Source: Haliclona indistincta (taxonomy: Eukaryota > Porifera > Demospongiae > Haplosclerida > Chalinidae). Taken from it: 64,000 bases of DNA. The notes beneath the pieces are model-generated. The model did not search any database. It was not told where the DNA came from and saw only the letters and a program-made list of their open reading frames with translations. Shown in pieces: positions 1 to 11,239 of the stretch; the first letter of the stretch is position 1; every line of letters starts with the position of its first letter. The position numbers were made by a program, and so were the translations under genes. The DNA lies in assembly GCA_964017065.1 (NCBI GenBank), contig OZ024785.1:6052667-6116666 (forward strand), given 5' to 3'.

Positions 1-438
1 GTGGTGCTCTCTGGTACGCAGTCACCTCTCCAGGTATAAGAGCACTGTTATAACAGTGAAGTGTTTGAAGCTGAATGTGTATGACAACACCTACATGCAT
101 CAGGAATCAGTTGCTTTCATGTATTGCTGTTTTTGTCTTGTAGAAATGAAAGGGATCGTACAGGTTTCACCTTCTAACGGATGGTTACCTCCTCATCTCA
201 GTAATGGTCAACCGAGCATGTGTGAAGTAACAATCACTTTCACACCAAGGTACACAAGCACGTTGTTGATGTATTGAATTGTGAATACACAGTTTGTTGA
301 TTCATCCTTCTTTGTTTGTTATGCAGGGGAGAGCAGTGCTATGATGGCAGCGTGACCTTCCACAGTAGCCCAGGAGAACAGGAACTCAGTGTAGCACTTA
401 CTGGTGTCAGCTCTAGTGATGAAAGTGTTCTGAACTAA
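1..438 (+). CDS. C-terminal end of a protein with an ASH/MSP-like beta-sandwich (partial)
   Basis: Three exons can be joined: 1-33 (cut by the window edge), 144-249 and 327-438, with donors at 34 and 250, acceptors before 144 and 327, and a TAA stop at 436-438. The joined frame gives about 82 residues. It reads Ala-Leu-Trp-Tyr-Ala-Val-Thr-Ser-Pro-Glu, then VSPSNGWLPPHLSNGQ, VTITFTPR and GSVTFHSSPGEQELSVAL. The 'S-P-x-G-x-L-P-P ... V-x-I-x-F-x-P-R ... G-x-x-x-F' pattern is that of ASPM/SPD-2/Hydin and MSP-type beta-sandwich modules found in centrosomal and ciliary proteins; a CEP192-like protein is one possibility. The family call is inference from a short fragment. The exon structure is seen directly. 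The next gene starts only 147 bases downstream on the same strand. Confidence 0.55.
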
Positions 439-585
439 AAAACACCACTTGTCAATGTACCATTGAACCATGTATAAATCTTCAACAGCACTATACCTGC
501 GACTGTACTAACTATACATTATTTTTCACTTTCTAGCAATAAGGGGACTTCCTCCACGCCCCGTGCATGACCTAAGCAGTGACCT

Positions 586-2901
586 ATGGCGTATCAGTTT
601 AGAAGAGACCGAGGAGACACCTTCTCTGACCGTCGAGACCCTCGCCGACAATCTCGTGCCGAGTTCCTCTTCACTGACATTCGTATTGACTACGCCAGGA
701 AGCCTATTGGCGAAGGAGCCTATGGCATAGTACGCTACGCTCGTTGTGACACGTTGCTCTGTGCTGCAAAGCTCGTCCACGCTGTGTTCTTTGATGACCC
801 GAACTTTGACGTACTGAAGAAAGACTTTGAAGACGAGTGCGAGCTAATGAGCAGCATGAGACACCCGAATGTGATCCAGTACCTAGGATTCTATGAGGAG
901 CCACGAACACGCCTACCTGTCCTCCTGATGGAGCTAATGACTTGCAGTCTCACTGGATACTTGAAGAACCTAGGCCATCCTGTGTCATACCACATAGCTA
1001 TCAATTTTTGTCACGACATAGCTCTGGGGCTGAACTACTTGCACTGTAACAACATGATGCATCGTGATCTGTCCAGCAATAATGTCTTACTGTTGGGAGA
1101 AGAGCGTGCAAAGATCACTGACTTTGGGCAGTCCAAACTGGCCGATCCTGAAAAAAACTTTAAGATCAAAGATGACCCATGTCCAGGTACTCAGGTCTAT
1201 ATGCCTCCAGAGGCACTGCGTGATCCACCAGATTACTCTTCTATGTTAGACACCTTCTCCTTTGGTGTCCTCATGATACAAATTCTCTGCCGCAATTTTC
1301 CTAATCCTTCCTCACCCACTAGATATGTGCCTGGGGTTGGAAAACTGCCCGTGAGAGAAGCAGAAAGACGACACAACGACATAGCTAAGATAGATCCCAA
1401 GCACCATGTGCTCCAGCTGGCACTCTACTGCATCAATGATGACGAGGAGAGACGACCACACATGTTTGAGTTGTGTTCCAGATTCGAAGAGTTAAAGAGC
1501 TTTCCCGAGTATGATGAAAGCGTTCGCAAAACTCCAGCAGCGGCTTCTGCAGCTGCCAAAAGCCGTCCTGACTTGAGCCAAGATCAACGAGTTGCCGAAC
1601 TCACTGAACAGCTTAAACAGTTGCAAACGTTTATGGACAACCAGGAGACAGAATTGATGCAGGTCAGAATTACGCTTGAGAAGAAAGACGCTCAGATAAA
1701 GGCTCTTCAAGGCGACAATTCTTCACGTAATGCAGGCCGTATGAGTGCACCTTCAGCCGCACCCATTCCTTCTTCATCAAATCCTCCTCCATCGTATAAC
1801 AGACCTGCGCCTGCAGCTCACACATCTCTTCCTCCTTCGTTTCCCAGCCCAGAAAGCTCCCTCACCCAAACCAACTCTCTGCCTAGCAAGCAGCCTCCTC
1901 AAGCAACAGCTACAAAGCCAACATCTCTCCCCGCTGCTGCTCCTCTAGACATTCCTGATCTCACCCTCAGCGGTCAAAAGAAGATGCGATGGTATCCCTG
2001 CACTAGAATGCCTGTTCCAATGTACGGTGGTTCTGCTGTCATATTTCATAAGAGGGCCTATTTCAGCGGCCAAGGTCAAAACACAGTCTACGAGTACAAT
2101 CCTGACCGTAACTCATGGTCTCAACTACCGCCTACCCACACTGCCTCTTTCACTCTTGTCGTGGTTGATCAAATGCTCACGGCTGTTGGCGGATACACGC
2201 CTCAGAATTTTACAAGCAGCTTGTTCTCGCTGATGGAGGACAAGGGACAGAAGGTATGGATGCAGACCCTACCGTTTATGAAGGAAGCTCGAGTAAGCCC
2301 GGGTGCTGCTAGTACCAGCACTCACCTAGTTGTAGCTGGAGGCGAGGTACAGGCTCCAAGAAGTCGCTTCCTTGCTTACACAGTTGAAGTGTTGGACATC
2401 AAGAAACGGCAATGGAGCTCAGCCGCCCGGTTACCAAAACCGGCTAAACGAGTCACGATGACTGTCTGTGATGAGCATTTTTTCGTCATTGGAGGAGTGA
2501 CCTCGAATAACCAACCTCTTGCTGAGATCTTCTACTGCTCAGTGTCTTCGCTGATATCCACTTCTGGGCAGAATGAGTTGAGTCGTGCATTGCGCGGCAG
2601 TGCCGACTCTTCGACATGGAAAATAGCCGGTACTCCACTGGTCTACTCTTCTTGTGCAGCTGTTGGTTCGAACCTTCTTGCTATCGGTGGCTGGGATACT
2701 AAGGCCTCTAATGGTGTCTACATGTTGAATCCCAGGGCGCCTGTAGGCGTGAATCCGTGGTCGTATGCTGGACAACTCGCTGTTCCAAGATTCGACTGCA
2801 TGGTTACCGTTCTTCCCGGAGATCGAATGATTGTCATCGGAGGACGAGGACAGTATCAAGACACTGTGCTCAACTTGGCTGAAATGGCTGTACCTATTTA
2901 G
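586..2901 (+). CDS. Protein kinase - coiled coil - kelch-repeat fusion, intronless
   Basis: This is a single open frame of 771 residues. The kinase domain covers about residues 36-300. The glycine loop GEGAYGIV starts at 42, the ATP lysine is Lys62 in CAAKL, the HRD loop is His159-Asp161 followed by LSSNN, and DFG is at 179-181, with PGTQVYMPPEAL in the activation/APE segment. All catalytic residues are present, so an active enzyme of the tyrosine-kinase-like/TKL type is expected. A short coiled coil follows at about 348-386 (VAELTEQLKQLQ), then a Ser/Pro-rich linker, then five or six kelch repeats from about 480 to the end, with GG doublets such as LTAVGGY, LVVAGGE, FVIGG, LAIGGWD and VIGGRG. 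Kelch propellers bind partners, so they probably select substrates or location. The lack of introns contrasts with every other gene here and suggests retroposition or an intronless sub-family. Substrate unknown. Confidence 0.85.
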   Translation: MAYQFRRDRGDTFSDRRDPRRQSRAEFLFTDIRIDYARKPIGEGAYGIVRYARCDTLLCAAKLVHAVFFDDPNFDVLKKDFEDECELMSSMRHPNVIQYLGFYEEPRTRLPVLLMELMTCSLTGYLKNLGHPVSYHIAINFCHDIALGLNYLHCNNMMHRDLSSNNVLLLGEERAKITDFGQSKLADPEKNFKIKDDPCPGTQVYMPPEALRDPPDYSSMLDTFSFGVLMIQILCRNFPNPSSPTRYVPGVGKLPVREAERRHNDIAKIDPKHHVLQLALYCINDDEERRPHMFELCSRFEELKSFPEYDESVRKTPAAASAAAKSRPDLSQDQRVAELTEQLKQLQTFMDNQETELMQVRITLEKKDAQIKALQGDNSSRNAGRMSAPSAAPIPSSSNPPPSYNRPAPAAHTSLPPSFPSPESSLTQTNSLPSKQPPQATATKPTSLPAAAPLDIPDLTLSGQKKMRWYPCTRMPVPMYGGSAVIFHKRAYFSGQGQNTVYEYNPDRNSWSQLPPTHTASFTLVVVDQMLTAVGGYTPQNFTSSLFSLMEDKGQKVWMQTLPFMKEARVSPGAASTSTHLVVAGGEVQAPRSRFLAYTVEVLDIKKRQWSSAARLPKPAKRVTMTVCDEHFFVIGGVTSNNQPLAEIFYCSVSSLISTSGQNELSRALRGSADSSTWKIAGTPLVYSSCAAVGSNLLAIGGWDTKASNGVYMLNPRAPVGVNPWSYAGQLAVPRFDCMVTVLPGDRMIVIGGRGQYQDTVLNLAEMAVPI

Positions 2902-2998
2902 CAATACATAATAGAAATTATTTAATTATTATTGTGGTTATGAATTATGATAATGAATCTGTGTGATCATTTTATTTGGGTGTGGTTTATTAACTGCA

Positions 2999-3345
2999 AT
3001 GGGTGACAGAGCAAGATGGAGCGACCCAAAACACAACCCGTGTGTTGACGTGCGTTAGTGACCACATACAGTGCTCAGTTATATTGCATGATTTCTTCTC
3101 ACAGGAAGCAAAAGCTTCGTACAAATGTATGGACAATAACAACTACAACCGAGAGGCCTGCTCGGAATATTTCCAAACGTACATAGAGTGCAAGAAGAAA
3201 ATGGTCAGCTCCTCTGTGTGTGTGTGACGCGCTTGTATAGTTTTAGACAAACAGTTAGTTGTTGATGCTCCGTATTACCTTCCAGATCAAAGCTAAAAGA
3301 GAAGGAAAACCATTTGTTAAAGATATCAAAGAGCAGCCATCTTGA
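2999..3345 (+). CDS. CHCHD7: Twin CX9C mitochondrial intermembrane-space protein, CHCHD7/COX23-like
   Basis: Three small exons (2999-3049, 3105-3203, 3286-3345), all in phase 0, join into a 69-residue protein that begins MGDRARWSDPKHNPCVD. It carries C-x9-C (NPC...YKC), then NNNYNREAC and C-x9-C (EACSEYFQTYIECKKK). This is the twin CX9C helix-turn-helix fold, and the DP-x-x-NPC start and the 'NNY-x-RE-x-C' block match the CHCHD7/Cox23 family. Such proteins are imported by the MIA40 disulfide relay and assist cytochrome c oxidase assembly. The first coding exon is cut off from the longer open frame by a GTGCGT donor, and without splicing a TAG stop follows. The GTCAGC donor after exon 2 is non-consensus. 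The gene converges on the 3' end of the neighbouring collagen, with about 220 bases between the stops. Confidence 0.82.
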
Positions 3346-3563
3346 TGATTCGTCACACACTGTTATACTATAGTATCTCAGCTGTTACAGCACTTCACGT
3401 CGTGCAGTGGATTTTGCATTTCTGATGAATGATATTATAATATTACTCGGTTCACACTGTACAGATGCACAATGTCAACTGAAACATAACACATTATTAA
3501 TTTTACAAGAGTCTGATAAATCCATGTCCGAAATATAGTAAGGTCCAGTCCGGATCAGTCATG

Positions 3564-6500
3564 TCACCAGAAGCAGACAGCTCCTGCACGATAGTTCCTG
3601 GAGTGGCTACCTTGTGCAGCAATGCTCTTGATGGGCAGAGCTTCTGGAGCTAGATCAGTGCCGTGTGTGGTGACCTCAAGGACGACTGGACATTCACCAG
3701 GCTAAAAGAGAGAGAGAGGAGAGAAAGAGAGATCAAAGTCAGACTTATAGTCTTAATGTGTGCTGTACCTGGGAGACCATTCTGACAGATTTGCCCTCAA
3801 AGTTGATAGTCTCTCCGTTAGCTGCTTGGAGATTGATGTTGAAGAAATCGTCAGCTCCTGCGCCACAGTTGTAGGTGATGTTCTGGCGGACATTCTCGTG
3901 TTTCATACGTAGAACACGCATGGCAGCGGTCTTCTCGGAATATTCAAACTGCACGAGGAGGCAACTCTTGATAGCTCAAGTCCAAGAGAATAGACTCACC
4001 TGGTTGTCATGGACGACAGGCTTGATGCAAGTCTCGGCTCCAGTACAAAGCACGCGGACAGCATCGTTGGATGAGCCCTCAGTTGGGTCAATCCAGTACT
4101 CTCCTACATAAAATAAAACACTCACATAGTCATCATCCACACTGGACACTCACCAGCAACGAAGCTGGTGCCCTGGCAACTGAACACATCACGGCAAGAC
4201 ATGGCTGGGTTCTCTTTGGTGCCGACTGGAGAGATGATGGAGTTGAGCTTCTTGAGAAGAACATCGATGATGCTGTTGGACTCAAAGTGTTCAGGAATCT
4301 AGTGACAGAGAAGTCAGATACAACTACACAGTATTTCATTCACTGCACCTCAATCTTGTCAAGGTCGTCCATCAGGCTGGAATAGAATGTGTTCTGAGCA
4401 AAAGAAATATAGCCATTGCACGTGCATAATTATTAGCATCTCACCTTGTTCTCTTGTCCATTAACACCAGGTGGTCCAGGAGGACCAGTGAGACCCTAGC
4501 AACAAGAAGATCATAATGCATAGCAACTGAACCAGCACTTACAGGAAGACCTGGCAGACCAATAGGTCCCTGGTTACCTTGACCTCCCTAGAAACGGCAG
4601 ATAGAATGTAACACAAGCTGCATTCAATCATCTTACTGGAGGTCCTTCTTTTCCTTTAGGTCCATCAGATCCATCAGGTCCTTGACCTCCATATGGTCCT
4701 TTCTTGCCCTACAACAATATAAGGACAGAAGCAGCTGTTGTAAGTTTCAAAACTCTCACATACATCAGGTCCTTGAAGTCCATCAGGTCCAGGCATACCA
4801 ACAGGTCCTTTGGGACCCTGATCACCAGTTTCTCCCTGAGCACCAACATCTCCCTGCTCTCCGGTCTGACCAGTGGGTCCGTTGTCACCACCCATGCCTG
4901 GCTCGCCTGGTTCTCCAGTTGCTCCTTGCTTGCCGTCTCTACCTGGTACACCTGGAGGTCCAATTGGACCAGTGCTGCCCTGTAACAACATGTAACTATC
5001 AAGTAACTAGCGCTAAGAGCATGTAGTATTATCACAACAAAATTCACATCATTGTTGCAATGGGACAATTTTTTTGCAATCTCCGACAACTGACCTGGTC
5101 TCCTGGTGGACCCTCAGCACCACGTTGTCCTGTTGTTCCTTGTTCTCCTCTTGGTCCAGGGTTACCAGCATCACCGGGATCACCAGGGTCACCTGCGCTT
5201 CCCTAAAAGAACAATACAGTGTTAAGAGCAGGAGAGGATATATCACAGAATCACTGACTGGAGTTCCAGCTTGTCCTGGTGGTCCTCGAGGTCCACGGTC
5301 ACCTACACCACCCTGTGAAAGAGAAGTGAACTCCGGCGACAATGCTGCTGCGAGCTACTTACATCAGATCCGTCATCACCATTGTCGCCTGCAGGTCCTG
5401 GGTTGCCTTGGTCACCAGGGTCACCAGCATCACCAGGCCTGCCGTCAGCACCAGGTGAACCGGGAGCTCCCTAAACACCAAACAAACATAAAATTATGAT
5501 GATAAAAGCATAAAAATTCCACAGCACGAAATATGAACTTGTATGTACATCTGTATTGTGCCTATTGCACACACTTTTATGTGTCTGCGCAGTAATCTTC
5601 TAGCTAGGATTTTTCGAACATACGCTATACTTACCACTTGTCCAACTACTCCGATATCTCCTGGTGCACCATCTGGTCCTGGGACGCCATCGGATCCCTT
5701 CTGACCGGCAACACCAGGGGCACCTCTGTTACCAGGAGGACCCTTGAGAGAGAAAGAGAGAGGGAGAGAGGAGGGAGTAAGTGAGTGTGAAGTCAGACTG
5801 ACATACCACAGGGCCTTCTGGTCCAACATCACCAGGATCGCCATTCCTACCATCAGCGCCCTGTGACAAGACAGCAATGAACACTACTGACAAAGCTTTC
5901 AAATACTGACATTAGCTCCAGCAGGTCCCCTGGCTCCTTGGACTCCTTTACGACCGAATGGTCCCTGTAGAAGTGTGATAAAATAATATAGCAATATATT
6001 TATAATGCTTGGATTGTTATACCTTGGGTCCTTTCTCTCCAGAATCTCCAGTAGGTCCAACGTCTCCCTTCTCTCCGGTAGGTCCAAGTCTTCCTTCTTC
6101 ACCACGTTTGCCTTGTCCACCTCGATCACCCTGTGCAAGGATAAACACTGCCCCTTTGTTACTCAAAAGTCTCTCACAGCAGGTCCAGGAGCTCCATGAC
6201 CACCAGGTGCACCCTGGTCTCCCTTCTGTCCCTTGGGTCCTTGATTTCCGGGTGTTCCCGAAGGACCAGACAGTCCAGGAGGTCCCTATTACGTAGACAA
6301 ACTATATAATAAAATTTAAGAGAACAAAACGCTTACATCTGCTCCTCGGTCTCCAGGAGAACCCTTCTCTCCCTGAGTACCAGGTGATCCCTGTGGACCA
6401 GCTGGTCCAACAGGTCCAGCAGGTCCAGTCTCACCAAGATCTCCCTGTGGTTATTAAGATCACATGACAGCTGGTAACAGGTCACATGATCTCACCCTTC

Positions 6501-9500
6501 CTCCTTGTGTTCCAGGAACACCTGGTTCCCCAGCAGGTCCAGCTGGACCCTAAAGACAAGACGACAAAGAGAGCATTGAAATCATTGCTGTGTTTCGCCT
6601 ACTTGTGCTCCAGCATCTCCGTCTGATCCTGGTGGACCTTGTTGTCCAGCAGTTCCCTTAGCTCCTGGCTGTCCATTTCGACCATTAGCACCAGGACGTC
6701 CTCGTTCACCCTAACAAGAGAAAGATGGACAGAGCACCACAGCAACATCCAGCACTTACAGTTGCTCCAGTGGGACCATTTTCACCAGCCTCTCCTTTAT
6801 GTCCAGGAAAGCCGATCTGTCCGGCGGGTCCAAGAGGACCAGTGAGTCCTTGTTCTCCTTGAGGACCCTAGTAATGTAATGTGTATAGCATGTTACAGTA
6901 ATGTTACACTCCACATACAGCTGGTCCTCGTTGTCCCTTTGGTCCTTGAGCTCCTGGTGGTCCAGAAGCTCCAGGCTGACCAGATGGACCTCGACTGCCC
7001 TGTTTACCAGGGGCACCACGATATCCCTTAACTCCTTGATTTCCATGTTTACCATCGGGACCCTGTGAAGTTAACAGGCACTCAATATTGTTCGTAACAG
7101 CAGTATCCTGTAGCTTACAGCAGGTCCAACATCTCCCTTGGCTCCTCGTGGACCAGCAGGTCCATGAGATCCCTTTGGTCCACGGGTACCGGTTGCACCA
7201 GGAGGACCACGAGCACCTTCACTACCAGGATCACCCTGTTCGCCATGTTGTCCGAGTAGACCCTTGCCGCCTTGCTCACCCTACACGAGAGAGAGCATCA
7301 TTGTGCGAACACTGCAGTAGAGACGCTGCTTACAGGTGCACCAGGATCTCCATCAGTACCATCTCCACCATCATCACCAGGAGCTCCAGTTGGTCCGGTG
7401 TCTCCTGGGCTACCAGGGCCGCCACTTGGGCCGGGAGGTCCTCGTGCTCCACGTACTCCGGGTTGTCCCTGACTGCCTGGGGCTCCCTGAAGGCAGCAAC
7501 ACAAGATGCGCTAGATCTGACATCACTAGGAGTAAACATACAGGTTGTCCATCCTCTCCAGCTGGGCCAGTGTTACCAGGCATACCAGGTGATCCCTACA
7601 AGAAGAATAACAGTAACCAATAATTATTAGCAAGTAATTTTTCTTACTCTTCGTCCTGGGAATCCGCTACCTCCATCATTTCCAGCATTACCCTGTTGAA
7701 AAAAATCATCAAAATAATGTGACGGGAGCTCTAACTGAGTCTGAACATACGTCAGAACCAGATGGGCCGGTGGGCCCAACATCTCCAGAGTCACCAGCAT
7801 CTCCCTAAGAAGGAAACAGCGCTGTGATCGTGTGAGTGTGAATATTTCTTAGCTTACGACAGCGGCAGGTGATCCAGGCTTGCCGTTCACACCAGGCTCT
7901 CCAGCTGGGCCCTGTAGTGGGAATGATGACAGCAGACTGCGTGAGTGAATGAATCACTTACGAGATCTCCTTGGGATCCAAGAGGACCCTGAGGACCAGG
8001 GATACCCCTCAGACCTTGTAGTCCATCTCTACCAGGATGACCTTTGCTTCCCTTGAAACCAACTGAGCCCTAGAGCAGTAGAGTAAGACAAACGATAGTC
8101 AAGAGAAGAGGAACATGACGAGAGTGAGTCCAGTCACCTTAAAACCATCATGACCAGCTTGTCCCTTAGCTCCAACTCCTCCTGGGTGACCCTATACAAG
8201 AAAGTATATCACTCAAAGTGCACTATTAAAAGCCTACATCCTCAGTTTTTTTTATTACAGTACAGTGTTACATTCTTACAGGTTGTCCGGGGTAACCAGG
8301 GGCACCAACGTCTCCCTTTCGTCCAGCAGCACCGGGTTTACCTGGTGATCCATAGCTTCCAACTTTGCCGTCATCACCATCGGGTCCATCGGGACCTTGT
8401 GGGCCTGGCAGACCACTAGCTCCCTGTTGGTGATGGTAGTGGATAAAAAAAAACACAAAACAGAACAGCTGAGCTTACAGGTGTTCCATCAGGACCACGA
8501 TCACCAGGTGATCCATCTCTACCGGGTACACCACGGGCTCCATCTCGGCCGGTAGGTCCAGCTGGACCAGCAGGTCCCTAGTGGAGTGATCATAAAATTG
8601 TATGCGACATCCATCATTGACTTACTGGCACTCCCTTCAGTCCTTGTGGTCCAGCAGGGCCTTGTGGACCAGGCTGTCCTGTGGCACCAGCAGGTCCTGG
8701 GCCTCCGGGACCTCCAGGTCCGCCCTAAATGGAAGCACATGAGATGAAACAACTCAATAGCTAGCTAGCTAGCTAGTTCCATAACATCCAACTCAATGTG
8801 CTATTTACTGTACACAATTCAGTCTTTATGCACTAGCTATATATACTCACAGCTGGTCCTGGTGGTCCAACATGACCAATGTCTCCAGCATGTCCTGGGA
8901 ATCCCTGAACAATGAATTACAGTAAGATATTACCTCAGATGTATCGCAATCACAAATATACCTTAGGACCAGGTGGTCCTGGAGGTCCATCAGCACCAGA
9001 AGGTCCAGGATTGCCGGGCAGTCCACGAGGACCTGGACCTCCAAGGGAACCAGTTGGTCCAGTGTCTCCACCATCACCAGGAGCACCAGGAACTCCAGGA
9101 GCGCCTGGTGGTCCTTTTGGTCCTGGGTGACCAGGAGGTCCTACTGGGCCATCAGGCCCACGTGGTCCCTGTAAAGAAAGACAATAAGCACAGCAATATA
9201 ATTATTTATTTTGCACACACCATATCTCCAGTGACACCAGGTTTGCCCTGTGGTCCCTTCAGTCCGGGGAAACCATTTGGTCCAACACCGCCAGCATTTC
9301 CAGGATCTCCAATGGGTCCCTTCAGTCCCTAAAGAACAACAATAAGACACGAGTGAATGTATTTTCTAGTAAATGGACTACGACTCACTTTCAAACCATG
9401 TATACCAGGATGACCAGGATATCCAACACCACCCTATAGAACAATGTATTGAGTCAAGTTGCTTCTAGTTTTAAGATGCATTAAACTACGCCTCGTTTTA

Positions 9501-10614
9501 AAGGTTTGTTCAATCAATGCATTCTGCTGCTCAAGCAAACCTTAGGTCCTCTAGGAAATGAGAGAAGACCAGGAGGTCCTGGGGGACCAGCTGTACCAGG
9601 GGCTCCAGGAGCACCAGGGGCACCCTACATTAGAAGCTAACATAAAAAAGAAGGTAACAAGAACAGTATTGAACTCACAGGTGCACCATCTTGACCATCA
9701 GGACCATCTCCTCCATCGCTTCCCTACGGAGGAGAGACAAAAAGATACTCTACTAGCACGACAGCTGTGCTTCAAACATACATTGCTTCCATCACTGCCT
9801 GGGGTTCCAGGAGGACCAGGAATATCCTGTTGAGAGAGAAACAGAGATAAAGTGACAGTACTTGACAAACTAACAATACTCACGTCGCCGATGACTTCGC
9901 CTGGTTCTCCCTTCTGTCCCTTCTCTAAAAGTTAACAAAAATTAACAAGTGATAGCGATAAATTTCACGCAATTTGACTTTGATCATATCGAAACTCAGA
10001 AGCAAACTCGAATATGTCTGGATCTACCTAGCTAGGAATTATACTGAGCTGAAATAAAGCAACTGCATTCTCCATCATAATCAGTGCGCATCGAATCGAC
10101 ATGAATCTACCAACCAGCGAAGTGGATTGTCTGGATTTTGATCAATCTGAATTTCAAATTTGTGCCTAGCATGAATGCAGATCAATTGAGATCCAAAGTG
10201 TAATTTTGAATGCGCTTTACACTTTTACAGTCTCAATTGTATAAAATCATCAACAGATCTATACTGCTATCCCATGGGTCTGTGTCCGTATCGAACACAA
10301 ACAGTCCTATACACTGTCTGAATTTATAGTTTTACCAGCAGTAGTGGGACAAGCTAAACAAGCTCCTCCCAATCCAACCGCATAGGCTCTCACGCCGGGG
10401 ACAGCGCAACATTCTGCCGCTGAACCGGCAGTTCGACTGAAAGTCCCACAAAGATTATTGGTAATATCTTCGAAACAGAACACACCACCTTGTGCAGCTG
10501 TGGAAAAAAAGGAATATCACCGTAAATAGGTGCACAGTTGTGTATATTAGCGATTGGGTTACCTGCTGCGGACAGCAGTGCCGCCAAAGACACAGCAATT
10601 ATCAGTAGCTTCAT
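3564..10614 (-). CDS. Fibrillar collagen alpha chain 1 with N-terminal TB-like module and COLFI C-propeptide
   Basis: The gene is read on the minus strand from ATG at 10614-10612 to TGA at 3566-3564, with about 44 exons by my count. Exon 1 (10563-10614) encodes the signal peptide [18 protein letters not shown]. Exon 2 (10336-10497) encodes a six-Cys module with [23 protein letters not shown] and GACLACP, which resembles TGF-beta-binding (TB/hybrid) domains. From 9926 to 4444 come Gly-X-Y exons that start with a Gly codon; the exon at 7751-7804 is exactly 54 bases. The last six exons (4349-4393, 4154-4298, 4000-4103, 3769-3948, 3564-3701 and the one before) form the trimerising COLFI domain, with [16 protein letters not shown] and the end GAVCFW. 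Known role of the family: procollagen chain for extracellular fibrils. Exon ends were read from splice signals, so a few may be off. Confidence 0.9.
3702..3736. repeat. Purine-only (AG)n tract in a collagen 1 intron
   Basis: An AG-dinucleotide-rich run sits immediately upstream (in the gene sense) of the exon at 3769-3948 and downstream of the last intron's acceptor. On the coding strand it is a pyrimidine tract and probably serves the acceptor. A similar tract lies near 5752-5776. Confidence 0.6.
10336..10497 (-). other. Exon encoding a TB-like six-cysteine module of collagen 1
   Basis: The exon lies between an acceptor (TTTTCCACAG) and a GTAAAA donor, and both edges are phase 1. Its frame contains Cys in FCFE, NLCG, the ECC pair, GACL and ACP. 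The order C-x(9)-C...CC...C-x2-CP is that of TB or hybrid domains in LTBPs and fibrillins. Those have eight or nine Cys, so two fewer here makes the assignment tentative. A von Willebrand C-type module is less likely because the spacing does not fit. Confidence 0.5.
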
Positions 10615-11239
10615 CTCCTAGGTAATCGTTTGCAGTATCTTAGTCAAACAGCTTGCAATGCGGGCTCACCTTCGGAGGTTGTCGCTACGTCGCTGTGCAG
10701 TGGAATTCAGGTACTGCGCGCCTCACTACCACGCTGTGCTGCGGGCAAAGAGAGCGGATATACCTGACTACAGCTTTGTCTTGTCAGCCGCTCCGAGTTG
10801 GCTGATATTTGTGGTAATGAAGACTGTCGGCACAGGCTGCAGTGATATAGCTCACCTCTTCGCTAAACAGCTCATTATGACAATGTGAGTGGGCAGGAGC
10901 TATTCGTGTGTGAGTACTGCTTTGTTACTTGACGACATGGCTAGCACCATACACTGCTTAGACAAAGCAATGAGTATCTTCCATTAGACCCAATTGCTGG
11001 CGACAACAATAGAGTGACGCCCAATGAATGTGTTGTGTCCTCTGTATTATCACCACGTCGCCTGTTGCCAAGTTCCCTCAATGATCATCCTCGCTACTGC
11101 CTTGGTAGCAGTCATACTTGAACTGAGAGATAGAAGACGCACGAGGTCGAATGTTTACCCGCTAAAATATTATGTCAACAAAGGGTTAAGCAATGATTGG
11201 ATATTGGATAATAAAAGGGTGTGGCTCATTGTGTAAACA
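10615..11239. other. Intergenic region between collagen 1 and the RIIa gene
   Basis: No supported gene was seen. The stretch must contain the promoter of collagen 1 (minus strand) on its left and the 3' UTR of the RIIa gene on its right. An open frame at 10658-10888 has no domain signal. Confidence 0.5.

Noticed and set aside
4682..7630. Several plus-strand frames of 65-180 codons across collagen 1
   Set aside because: Antisense of Gly-X-Y exons, which keep long open frames on the other strand; they cross the collagen's splice sites.
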